This document shows positions 25,556 to 32,218 of a stretch of 64,000 nucleotides of DNA, piece after piece (the stretch's first letter is position 1; every line of letters begins with the position of its first letter). Origin of the DNA: Burkholderiales bacterium (GTDB taxonomy: Bacteria; Pseudomonadota; Gammaproteobacteria; Burkholderiales; Burkholderiaceae_C); assembly GCA_026932235.1 (NCBI GenBank), contig JAIXKR010000150.1:1-64000 (forward strand), read 5' to 3'. Below the pieces are notes generated by a model, which saw only the letters and a program-made list of their open reading frames with translations, searched no databases and was not told the DNA's origin. Both the position numbers and the translations under genes were made by a program.

Positions 25556-26595
25556 CTCGAGATAACCCTAAGCATGCCGAATGACCCGCTCCGGAGTGGC
25601 CTTGCCGCGGCAGACGTCGACGATCAGGCGGGCGGGCAGGTCGGCGAGGTTGAAGCGCCGGTTGAAGCGGTAGGCAAAGGCACCGAGATAGCGGCGGGCG
25701 TACTTGGCGTAGGCAAAGGCCTTGTAGGCGCCCGCGAGCATGGTCTTGAGGTTGCCAAGGACCGTGTTGACCCACCTGAACTGCGGCAAGTCCTTCGGCT
25801 TGCGACGCCCCACCACCTCCACGCGGTGGGTGCAGCCAGCGTCGGTGACCGCGGCAAAGCAGCCCAGGCCGTCGCTGAGCACCGAGCAGCCAGGCCTCAG
25901 GTTGGCCTGTGCCCAGCGCGAGATCGACTCGTTGGAGAAGGCCGGCACAGGCGAGACCTTCACATGCAGCGGGTTGCCAGCCGCGTTCAGAGAGACGGCC
26001 GCCACGATGGGCACCTTGTTCTCCGAGCCGCGACCAGGCTTACCGCCAGGACGCTCGCCACCCAGGTAGGCATCATCGACCTGCACCTCACCGCAGAGGC
26101 GATGCTCTGCCTCGCGCAAGGCCATCGCCGTCATGATCTTGTGGTGCATCAGCCAGGCCGTGGGGTAGCTCACCCCGATGTGGCGCTTGAGCTCCAGAGC
26201 CGACAGACCGGTCTTGGCCTGGCTGATCAGGTAGATCGCAAGGAACCACCGCGTAAGCGGCAGCTTGGTGTTGCCAAGCAGCGTGCCGGCCGTCAGCGAC
26301 GTCTGCCGACGGCAGGCGTGGCACTGGTACAGGCGTCGACCGCTGCCGATGACGATGCAATGTGCGCGACCTGCGCAACGCGGACACACGAACCCCTCGG
26401 GCCAGCGCGCACGTCGCACCGCCTCCACGCAGGCCTCTTCGGTGCCAAAGCAGGCGAGGAACTCGGGCAAGGACATACCGCGCTGGAACTGGATCAGGTT
26501 GTAGGCCACGGCTGGAACTCCTCGATGACGGAGCTCCAGCGTACGGTCTGGGTGGCTCACAGAGTGAGCCAGGCTTAGACTGGTTTCGAATCAGG
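25551..26595 (-). mobile_element. IS1595-family insertion sequence
   Basis: About 1045 bp with 28-bp imperfect inverted repeats (20/28): CCTGACTCGAGATAACC at 25551 against CCTGATTCGAAACCAGT read inward from 26595. It is flanked by 8-bp direct repeats catggtaa (25543-25550) and catggcaa (26596-26603), one mismatch apart; 8 bp is the usual duplication of this family. It contains one transposase gene on the minus strand and sits in the 3' end of the third integron cassette. Confidence 0.9.
25568..26509 (-). CDS. IS1595-family transposase
   Basis: A 313-residue DDE-type (ISXO2-like) transposase. The N-terminal zinc ribbon is FVCPRCAGRAHC ... YQCHACRRQTS. Helix-turn-helix-like ALELKRHIGVSYPTAWLMHHK follows, then the catalytic domain with VQVDDAYLGGERPGGK (first Asp), SVLSDGLGCF (second Asp) and the C-terminal RWVNTVLGNLK with the Asn/His-type third position and YLGAFAYRFNRRF. 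A GTG at 26509 giving MAYNLIQFQRG matches the usual family N-terminus; a longer GTG start at 26560 is possible. Appears intact. Confidence 0.93.
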   Translation of the reverse strand: MAYNLIQFQRGMSLPEFLACFGTEEACVEAVRRARWPEGFVCPRCAGRAHCIVIGSGRRLYQCHACRRQTSLTAGTLLGNTKLPLTRWFLAIYLISQAKTGLSALELKRHIGVSYPTAWLMHHKIMTAMALREAEHRLCGEVQVDDAYLGGERPGGKPGRGSENKVPIVAAVSLNAAGNPLHVKVSPVPAFSNESISRWAQANLRPGCSVLSDGLGCFAAVTDAGCTHRVEVVGRRKPKDLPQFRWVNTVLGNLKTMLAGAYKAFAYAKYARRYLGAFAYRFNRRFNLADLPARLIVDVCRGKATPERVIRHA

Positions 26596-26656
26596 CATGG
26601 CAATGCATCTTGGCAAATGGCGTATCATCACCAACAAGTTCAAGGTGTGAGTCGGT

Positions 26657-26726
26657 TTCTAACTATTCGGTCAACCGGACGCAAACCCGCTGCGCGGGTT
26701 GGCGCCGGTTACCTCAAGCGTTGAAC
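26657..26726 (+). repeat. attC site of the third (IS-interrupted) cassette
   Basis: TTCTAAC (26657-26663) to GTTGAAC (26720-26726), the latter a perfect GTTRRRY core. Arms TCAACCGGACGC and GCGCCGGTTACCTCA pair imperfectly, around the hairpin AACCCGC-TGC-GCGGGTT. A standard 70-bp attC, 6 bp after the original stop of the interrupted ORF, which shows the ORF and attC formed one cassette before the IS arrived. Confidence 0.88.
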
Positions 26727-26875
26727 TAAACCGCTGACGCGGTAGAGGTCGTTGCAGCCGGAGGGTCGTCTCCCGCTGTTCTCCACTGTCGATCCTGCGG
26801 GCATGTGCCCGCGCTTCGAACAGAGGAGAGCTTGATGACACCGCTTCGTCAACGCATGCTCGATGCGCTCGAGCT
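26727..26875 (+). pseudogene. 5' stub of a tyrosine recombinase gene after the last attC
   Basis: After the attC a 100-bp non-coding leader runs to an AGAGGAGAG ribosome site and ATG 26835, which starts MTPLRQRMLDALELR, the typical first residues of phage-integrase-SAM-like recombinases that accompany some transposons. The frame meets the vgrG duplicate at 26876, leaving about 15 codons. A hairpin ATCCTGCGGGCATGTGCCCGC lies just ahead of it (about 26794-26815). It is only a remnant marking a recombination joint. Confidence 0.5.
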
Positions 26876-26995
26876 GCGCCCAGGGCGGCATGTTGCTGGC
26901 GTTGTAGACGCAGCCGGTGAGGATGGGGTAGTCGGGGTCGCGGCTCAGGAAGTCGATGATGACTTCCATGCCGATGCGCGGGATGAAGACGGCGC
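26876..26995 (-). repeat. 120-bp duplicate of an internal vgrG segment
   Basis: Matches 33064-33183 inside vgrG at 119 of 120 bases; the single change turns SGDPDYP into SRDPDYP. It encodes the conserved AVFIPRIGMEVIIDF ... DPDYPILTGCVYNASNMPPW part of the VgrG gp5-like domain. Neither flank continues the match. It carries no functional gene, but marks where a second vgrG stood or where a vgrG segment was copied. Confidence 0.95.
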
Positions 26996-27045
26996 TAATC
27001 TGCTGCTGCGCCAAGCAGTATGACCGCTGTCCGCTACTGCGCCGC

Positions 27046-28047
27046 TCACGGCGACTCGGCCATCTCCTGCCAGTAGCCCGGCGCCATCAGCATCACGCGA
27101 AAGAGGTGGTTCTCGATGGTGCTGTACAGCACCTGCAGGCTGCAGTGCTCAAGGTGCCAGCGCGCAAGGCCGGTGGTGGGGCCATCCTTGCGCTGCGCCG
27201 GTGGTCGACCAATGCGCGCTTGCAGCATCGCCGGGCTGTCTTCGAAGCTCAGGCCGAACGGCAACTCGCCCAGGTATTGGCGCGCGTCAAGGTCGCGCGC
27301 GCGGTAGAACTTCACGGCGCCGAGCACCGGTGATCGCCCTTTGACCTTGGACTGGAGCTGCAGCCGTGCTGGCTGCTCAAAGTAGAGCGTGAGGCCGCCA
27401 CCTTCGAGACAGTCGATCTCTCGGTCGTCGGCATCGGCGTCCTCCAGGAGCGCATCCAGGTCCAGCGGCGCCAGCGCGGCGCGCAGCCGGCCGGACTCCG
27501 CCGTTTGTCCAAAGAGGTCCATCCACTCGCGCGCGGCGATCGCTGGTTGGCCCTCCGGCAACGCGGGCAAGGGCGGGATCCGCAACTTGACATGGACGCT
27601 GTCCAGCGCTTTGCCGTCGTTCTTGTAGGCGAGCACGAAGCGGTGGGGGCCGATGTCCCAGCGGTCCGTGATGTAGGAGCAGCGGCTCGATTCATGCGCG
27701 GACAGCTTGGCGCGCGCCTGCTCCTTGTGGTCCGACCATTGCAGGCCGAACGGTAACTCGCCGGCATAGGCGCTGATGCCCTCGCGCCCGGCGTTGTAGA
27801 ACGTGATCTGCTGCAGCAGCAGCCCCTGCGTGCGCCACAGGCCGCGTGGGCTGCCGTTAAACCAGGCGGTATCGGTGAAACCGATCTCCAGGCCGCGGCT
27901 GCGGATCAGCACCCAGTCGTAGTGCTGCTCAGGGTCGTCCTCGTCCAGGCCAGCGCTCGCCGCGGTGCCCAGCGCCGAGAGGGTAGGGGTGAACGAGTCT
28001 TCGTCGCCCTTCTTGCCAAGCAAATCGAGGAGATCGGAGGCAGTCAT
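27046..28047 (-). CDS. Two-domain immunity-like protein
   Basis: A 333-residue protein not recognised by name. It opens MTASDLLDLLGKKGDEDSFT and its body repeats one unit twice: about 75-165 with AYAGELPFGLQWSDHKEQAR and about 235-325 with QYLGELPFGLSFEDSPAMLQ, each followed by a W/H-rich strand region. The next gene on the same strand upstream (28157-28621) has one copy of the same plan (LGPLPYGLEFGLTRELAASK). Position directly after a T6SS toxin remnant argues for an immunity protein family that grew by internal duplication. Cytosolic: no signal peptide is visible. Confidence 0.65.
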   Translation of the reverse strand: MTASDLLDLLGKKGDEDSFTPTLSALGTAASAGLDEDDPEQHYDWVLIRSRGLEIGFTDTAWFNGSPRGLWRTQGLLLQQITFYNAGREGISAYAGELPFGLQWSDHKEQARAKLSAHESSRCSYITDRWDIGPHRFVLAYKNDGKALDSVHVKLRIPPLPALPEGQPAIAAREWMDLFGQTAESGRLRAALAPLDLDALLEDADADDREIDCLEGGGLTLYFEQPARLQLQSKVKGRSPVLGAVKFYRARDLDARQYLGELPFGLSFEDSPAMLQARIGRPPAQRKDGPTTGLARWHLEHCSLQVLYSTIENHLFRVMLMAPGYWQEMAESP

Positions 28048-28156
28048 CTGGCGAGACCAAGCCGATTAAGGAACCTGGTTACTTGCGGGTCGACATGCGG
28101 CTTGCCGAGGGCTTGCAGCAGATCGTCTACGGAGGGGAGCATCTCACGGCTGTCTG

Positions 28157-28621
28157 CTATGCCCCTTGCTTGGGGCGAGAGAAGATGATTCTTTGCACCT
28201 TCAGCGAGGTACGTTCAAATCGGATCGTCACTTCATGATCGTCAAGCAGCCATCGGTCGATGGGCGCAACGGGGCTGGACCAAACGGGCTTGCCCAATTT
28301 GGAAGCGGCCAATTCACGCGTGAGCCCGAACTCAAGGCCATACGGCAATGGCCCCAGCTTGGAGATCGTCGTTGACGAAATGAATACAGCGCCAAGAACC
28401 AAGGCTCCTTCGGGAATCGGTTCAGTCGACTTGTACTTGCCCGGGTCGGCGAATTCAATCTCGATTCCATACAACTCCGCCACTACATTCACATCGAAAT
28501 CGCCTTTCTTGAGGCGAACTTTTTTCATATCGATGCCCAGCGCGGTCAATGTCTCTCTCACTTTTTCGTTCGTGCTCGGTTTGCCCAAAAGCACAAGCAG
28601 ATCTTCGACCTTCATCGTCAT
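28157..28621 (-). CDS. Single-domain immunity-like protein next to toxin remnant
   Basis: A 154-residue cytosolic protein. It starts MTMKVEDLLVLLGKPSTNEK, similar to the start of its larger paralogue downstream, and holds one LGPLPYGLEFGLTRELAASK module with a W-rich end. The ATG overlaps the TGA of the toxin fragment (28618-28620) by 4 bp, the translational coupling usual for effector and immunity genes. It is therefore the likely cognate immunity protein of the broken toxin. GC content is lower than in the T6SS core, a sign of separate ancestry. Confidence 0.65.
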   Translation of the reverse strand: MTMKVEDLLVLLGKPSTNEKVRETLTALGIDMKKVRLKKGDFDVNVVAELYGIEIEFADPGKYKSTEPIPEGALVLGAVFISSTTISKLGPLPYGLEFGLTRELAASKLGKPVWSSPVAPIDRWLLDDHEVTIRFERTSLKVQRIIFSRPKQGA

Positions 28622-28874
28622 TTGCCGACTCCTTCAACAATCTCCACCAGCCAGTCATCGTAGTCTTTGTTTGACATTCTAAGAATCTTGGCTGCTGCCC
28701 GTTGGTATGCTTTTTTGCAGCTGCCGTCTTCGTCATACTCGTCGATCTTTTTCAGCATCGCCTCGACATCTCTTCTTGCGGAGCCGGACAGGTTGCTTGC
28801 GTCCTTTACCGCATCGCCGAGTTTTTGACCATAGGTTGGGCTTACGTCAATGTGCGCTTGGCGCGGGATTGCAA
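28618..28874 (-). pseudogene. Toxin C-terminal domain, cut off by IS3-family element
   Basis: About 85 codons of an effector C-terminus: AIPRQAHIDVSPTYGQKLGD, then KKIDEYDEDGSCKKAYQRAA and the end YDDWLVEIVEGVGK. The open frame continues a little into the IS (to 28920), but the native gene resumes on the other side: 30215-30161 encodes DAKDLKGAFKKDTDAIQ, which joins in frame to IAIPRQAH when the IS is removed. I do not recognise the toxin activity. The coupled immunity gene after it argues for a toxin tip domain. Confidence 0.6.
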
Positions 28875-28940
28875 TGAGCTGCCTGCCGTTTTTCGTCTTC
28901 CAGGGGCCGATGGTTAGCATCGAAGCTGGAAGGACGAGAA

Positions 28941-29231
28941 GTGAAGAAGATACCGAAACAGGAGTACACGGCCGAGTTCAAGGAACAGGCCGTCAAGCAC
29001 GCCCAGGCAGTGGGCATCGTGGTGGCCGCCAGGGAACTGGGGCTGGTCGAGCAGACGCTGCGTAACTGGGTCAAGGCGTCGGCCGCCGGCAAGCTGACGG
29101 CACCCGGCACCAAGCCGGTGACGCCCGAGCAGATGGAGCTGTCCAGGCTGCGCGCGGAGAACGCGCGGCTGAAGATGCACGTCGACATCCTAAAAAAAGC
29201 GACGGCGTACTTTGCGAAGGATGCGCTGTGA
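28941..29231 (+). CDS. IS3-family OrfA (helix-turn-helix)
   Basis: A 96-residue transposase helper. The N-terminal homeodomain-like HTH is YTAEFKEQAVKHAQ ... AARELGLVEQTLRNWVK and the C-terminal leucine-zipper is QMELSRLRAENARLKMHVDI followed by LKKATAYFAK. It has a GTG start at 28941. A CCTAAAAAAAGCG slippery run near 29188-29200 and the 4-bp overlap with orfB fit the -1 frameshift that fuses OrfA and OrfB in this family. Confidence 0.93.
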   Translation: MKKIPKQEYTAEFKEQAVKHAQAVGIVVAARELGLVEQTLRNWVKASAAGKLTAPGTKPVTPEQMELSRLRAENARLKMHVDILKKATAYFAKDAL

Positions 29232-30121
29232 AGTACGCCTGGATCGACGCGCAGCGCCGCGAATACCCCCTGCCCGACATGTGCGAGGTGCTGACCGTCA
29301 GCATCAGCGGCTACCGCGCCTGGAAGCGCGGCGGCAAGGCCGACCGTACGCGCCTGACGGACCCGCAGGCCGTGGCTTTGATCAAGAGCATCCACGCCGA
29401 GGTCAAGGCCGCCTACGGCTCGCGACGCATGCATCGGGAACTGCAGGGCAGGGGCCACCGCATCGGCCTGCGCCGTGTCGAGCGGCTGATGCGCGAGCAT
29501 GGCATCCGGGCTCGGCACAAGCGGCGCTTCAAGGCGACGACCGACTCCAAGCACTCGATGCCGGTAGCACCCAACCTGCTGGCGCGCAACTTCACGCCCG
29601 AGGCGCCGAACCAGGTGTGGACGGGCGACATCACATACATCCAGACGGGCGAGGGCTGGCTGTACCTGGCCATCGTGCTGGACCTGTTCAACCGCGAGGT
29701 CGTGGGCTGGTCGATCAAGCCGAGGATGACGGCTGACATCGTCACCGATGCGCTGACGATGGCCTGGTTCCGGCGCAAGCCCGGCGCCGGTGTGCTCTTT
29801 CACAGCGACCGCGGAAGCCAGTACGCCAGTCAGGCCATGGCCGCCAAGCTCACCGAGTACGAGATGACGGCCTCGATGAGCCGCAAGGGCGACTGCTGGG
29901 ACAACGCGCCCACCGAGAGCTTCTTCAACAGCCTGAAGAACGAGCGAGTGTATGGAACGACCTACGCGACGCGAGCCCACGCGCAGGCCGACCTGTTCGC
30001 CTACATCGAGGTGTTCTACAACCGGAGTCGCCGCCACTCCACGCTGGGCTACAGCTCGCCGATTCGGTTCCTCGAGGACTGGATCAGCAAGCATGCTGCT
30101 CAGCCCTGCATGGCGGCATAA
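29228..30121 (+). CDS. IS3-family OrfB transposase (DDE integrase core)
   Basis: A 297-residue retroviral-integrase-fold transposase. The HTH_21 region is YGSRRMHRELQGRGHRIGLRR; the DDE core is QVWTGDITYIQTGEGWLYLA (first Asp), VLFHSDRGSQYAS (second Asp) and CWDNAPTESFFNSLKNE (Glu), with FYNRSRRHSTLGY after it. All catalytic residues are present. It starts at the GTG overlapping the orfA stop. The element is likely still able to move. Confidence 0.95.
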   Translation: MKYAWIDAQRREYPLPDMCEVLTVSISGYRAWKRGGKADRTRLTDPQAVALIKSIHAEVKAAYGSRRMHRELQGRGHRIGLRRVERLMREHGIRARHKRRFKATTDSKHSMPVAPNLLARNFTPEAPNQVWTGDITYIQTGEGWLYLAIVLDLFNREVVGWSIKPRMTADIVTDALTMAWFRRKPGAGVLFHSDRGSQYASQAMAAKLTEYEMTASMSRKGDCWDNAPTESFFNSLKNERVYGTTYATRAHAQADLFAYIEVFYNRSRRHSTLGYSSPIRFLEDWISKHAAQPCMAA

Positions 30122-30160
30122 GAGCGGCCTGCTGGAAGACGAAATTCGACGGGCACCTCA

Positions 30161-30196
30161 TCTGAATCGCATCCGTGTCCTTCTTGAAGGCGCCCT
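30161..30196 (-). pseudogene. Upstream fragment of the IS3-split toxin
   Basis: On the minus strand this piece, with its in-frame extension to about 30215, reads ADDAKDLKGAFKKDTDAIQ and rejoins the fragment ending at 28618 in frame. Further upstream the frame runs into the FHA gene in a different phase, so the front of the effector (a PAAR, VgrG or other delivery part) has been lost by deletion at about 30215. Confidence 0.5.
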
Positions 30197-30547
30197 TCAA
30201 ATCCTTGGCATCGTCGGCGCACCGCGCTGCGCGCTCGCCGGCGCCGGCGCGTGTTCGCGCACGCGGATCTCGTAGCCACCGATACCCAACACGTCGCCGG
30301 CCGCAAGCGGGTACGGCCGCTCCCGACCAGGCGTCTTGCCGTTGATCTGCAAGGGGTTGCTGCCGCGGTCCTCGACCGTATAGGTGCCGCCACGAAAGGC
30401 GACGTGGGCGTGCACGCGCGAGACGGTGCGCAGCGGATCGGGCAGCACGAGCAGGTTGCCATCGGCGCGGCCAATGCTGCCGCCGAGCTCGTCGAAGCAG
30501 GCCTCGGGCGCCAGGGGCGAGGGTTGCGGAAAGCGTGTACGAAGCAT
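30197..30547 (-). pseudogene. Truncated FHA-domain (TagH-like) gene
   Basis: A 116-residue frame from ATG 30547. Residues about 20-95 form an FHA domain with the phosphothreonine-binding pattern intact: SIGRADGNLLVLPDP (GR), TVSRVHAHV (SxxH) and RGSNPLQINGK (N). The end (SAQRGAPTMPRI) is a junction product where the gene meets the toxin fragment in another frame. A full TagH has a 100-200 residue C-terminal domain, absent here. The intact tagH is at 35300-37183. Confidence 0.7.
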
Positions 30548-30665
30548 AGTGCGCGGGGACGACCGCAAAGGACAGCCTCGCACAGGCGACGGCGATCACC
30601 GTGTTCCGAGGCGGGCGCCCGTTGCACGATCTTCGGGGCTCCGGCGGAACGAAGCCCGCGCTTGC

Positions 30666-30705
30666 GGTCAACGGGTCAACGGGTCAACGGGTCAACGGGT
30701 CAACG
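30666..30705. repeat. 8-bp tandem repeat, 5 copies
   Basis: GGTCAACG repeated five times without mismatch, running a few bases into the 3' end of the following minus-strand gene (stop at 30700-30702). It lies in the short gap between the FHA remnant and the immunity-like gene. It is too short for a CRISPR and has no spacers; probably slippage-prone DNA at a recombination joint. Confidence 0.9.
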
Positions 30706-31245
30706 CGCGACTTCGCGCACCCAGTCGAAAAAGGCGCGGCCCAGGCTGTAGTAGTACGGGATGAGCGGCGGCTCGCCGACCTTGCCGAAGACCTGCAAGA
30801 ACTCACTTGCGTTGGCCTGCAGCACCGGGCGCTCGACGGCAGGAGACCACTGCGCCCATTGGGGCAGCAGCAGGTCGTAGAGCTGCAGCAGGCGCTCGCG
30901 CAGGGCCAGGTAGCTTTCGGCCGTCACGCCCACCGGAAGGCGAAACTCACCCAGCAGCTCGCGCGCCGCGTCTGGTTGACCGAATGAAGCCGGCGTCACC
31001 GCTTGCACGGCAAGCAAGGTTCCGTGGATTGGATCCAGCCAAGCGAGCTGGTTCGGCGGCGCCAAGCGATTGACGCCAGGCAGCGCCTGCGCAGGGCAAT
31101 ACATGAAAGCCACCCGTAGCGGCCGCTCGGCGCGCGCAGGCACGGGCACCGGCAGCGACTGCCGTGACTGATCGGGAACCTGATCGGCGACCAGGCTGCG
31201 CCCCAGCTTCATCAACTGCGCAAAGGGAAGAGCTTGATCGGCCAT
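30700..31245 (-). CDS. Likely immunity protein for the PAAR-protease effector
   Basis: A 181-residue soluble protein starting at ATG 31245 (MADQALPFAQLMKLGRSLV). There is no signal peptide and no domain I can name. It ends in aromatic YYYSLGRAFFDWVREV. It follows the PAAR-protease effector gene on the same strand with a 73-bp gap, the usual position of a cognate immunity gene. A cytosolic immunity protein would fit a protease effector acting in the cytosol or one that must be held inactive before export. The function is inferred from context only. Confidence 0.55.
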   Translation of the reverse strand: MADQALPFAQLMKLGRSLVADQVPDQSRQSLPVPVPARAERPLRVAFMYCPAQALPGVNRLAPPNQLAWLDPIHGTLLAVQAVTPASFGQPDAARELLGEFRLPVGVTAESYLALRERLLQLYDLLLPQWAQWSPAVERPVLQANASEFLQVFGKVGEPPLIPYYYSLGRAFFDWVREVAR

Positions 31246-31318
31246 GACGGATCTCCGAGCACGCGCCGAGAAGCCAGCGCCCACGCAGCATGCAAACAGC
31301 AGCAAGCGACGGCGTCGC

Positions 31319-32203
31319 TTACAGAATCGAATTGTTGGTGACATTGAGCGCCGGACTGGGGTGCGCAGCCACGGCGGCGTTCCAGGTCGCAACGGGCACC
31401 ACTTGCCCACACTGCCCCGTCCCGGTGTCGTTGATGATCACGTTGACGACATTGCCCGCGTCGTCGTACTCGACCCCGGTCACGGTGACCGCGTGCAATG
31501 AGCCCGGCGGCGTGCCGGCACCCCATAGCGGCGCCGCATCCAGGCTGGCGATCGTGCCTTGTCCGCGCGACATCGCCAGCCCCAGGTTGTCCAGATTGCT
31601 GCTCTGCACGCTGGAGGCCACGCCGGCGTTGGCGAGAATGGACTGTCGCGTCGACGGATTGGTGCCGCCATCGGCAAACACGGGGGGCGAACCGGGCGTG
31701 CCACTGGCCCAGCCGTTGTTGATGGCGTTCTGCAGCAGCTGGTTCTCGCTCAGATTGCTACCGTTGGCGCGGTTGATGACCTGCCGTGACGACTCGACGC
31801 CGCAGTTGTTGTAGCTCTGCTGGGTCGTCCCCGAACTGCGGCCGCCGGCCGCCGCGTTACACATCGCCGTGCCCACGCGAACATTGCCTGCCGTCCCCGC
31901 CAGACCAATGAGCACGGTGGGACAGCCCATGACCACGCTGCCCCCGTGTGCCGTCTGGTCGCCCATGCGCGCCGCCGGGCTGTTGGCGATCGGCACCGGA
32001 AAAGCACCTTTGACGATGCTGTCCGGCGGGCCGACGCAGACGGCCATATCGCCCATGCGCGCCGCCGGCAAGGCCCCGATCAGGACCGTCATGCCGCCCG
32101 GGGGCAGCACCGGCCCGCCCACGTGCGGCACTGGAGGGGCGCCGGGGGTCACCACCGGACAGACGTGCATATCACTCACGCGCGCCGCGGGTTGTCCACT
32201 CAT
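31319..32203 (-). CDS. PAAR-domain effector with papain-like (C39-type) protease domain
   Basis: A 294-residue specialised T6SS effector. Residues 1-105 are a PAAR/DUF4150-like spike tip with repeated AARMGD motifs (AARVSDMHVC, AARMGDMAVC, AARMGDQTAHGG) that caps VgrG. After a Ser/Gly linker comes a papain-like fold: Cys134 in SYNNCGVESSRQVI, His237 in GSLHAVTVTGVEYDD and Asp259 in VIINDTGTG make a plausible Cys-His-Asp triad. Start ATG 32203, 15 bp after vgrG, so loaded with that spike. Target in recipient cells is unknown; peptidase or amidase/deamidase activity are both possible. Confidence 0.82.
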   Translation of the reverse strand: MSGQPAARVSDMHVCPVVTPGAPPVPHVGGPVLPPGGMTVLIGALPAARMGDMAVCVGPPDSIVKGAFPVPIANSPAARMGDQTAHGGSVVMGCPTVLIGLAGTAGNVRVGTAMCNAAAGGRSSGTTQQSYNNCGVESSRQVINRANGSNLSENQLLQNAINNGWASGTPGSPPVFADGGTNPSTRQSILANAGVASSVQSSNLDNLGLAMSRGQGTIASLDAAPLWGAGTPPGSLHAVTVTGVEYDDAGNVVNVIINDTGTGQCGQVVPVATWNAAVAAHPSPALNVTNNSIL

Positions 32204-32218
32204 GTCTGCCGCCGCTGC

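Larger units (their letters stand above)
28875..30160 (+). mobile_element. IS3-family insertion sequence
   Basis: About 1286 bp bounded by imperfect inverted repeats: TGAGCTGCCTGCCG at 28875 and TGAGGTGCCCGTCG read inward from 30160, both leading into an identical TTTCGTCTTCCAG; 24 of the first 29 positions match. Ends in TGA as expected for IS3. It carries overlapping orfA and orfB. No flanking target duplication is seen (GCAA against TCTG), so either the site rearranged or the ends are off by a few bases; the in-frame rejoining of the flanks supports these ends. Confidence 0.8.

Noticed and set aside
26709-27014. A 101-codon minus-strand frame that contains VgrG-like sequence
   Set aside because: Only 40 codons are VgrG; the rest is read through a recombinase stub and a non-coding gap. 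Listed as a duplicated segment instead.
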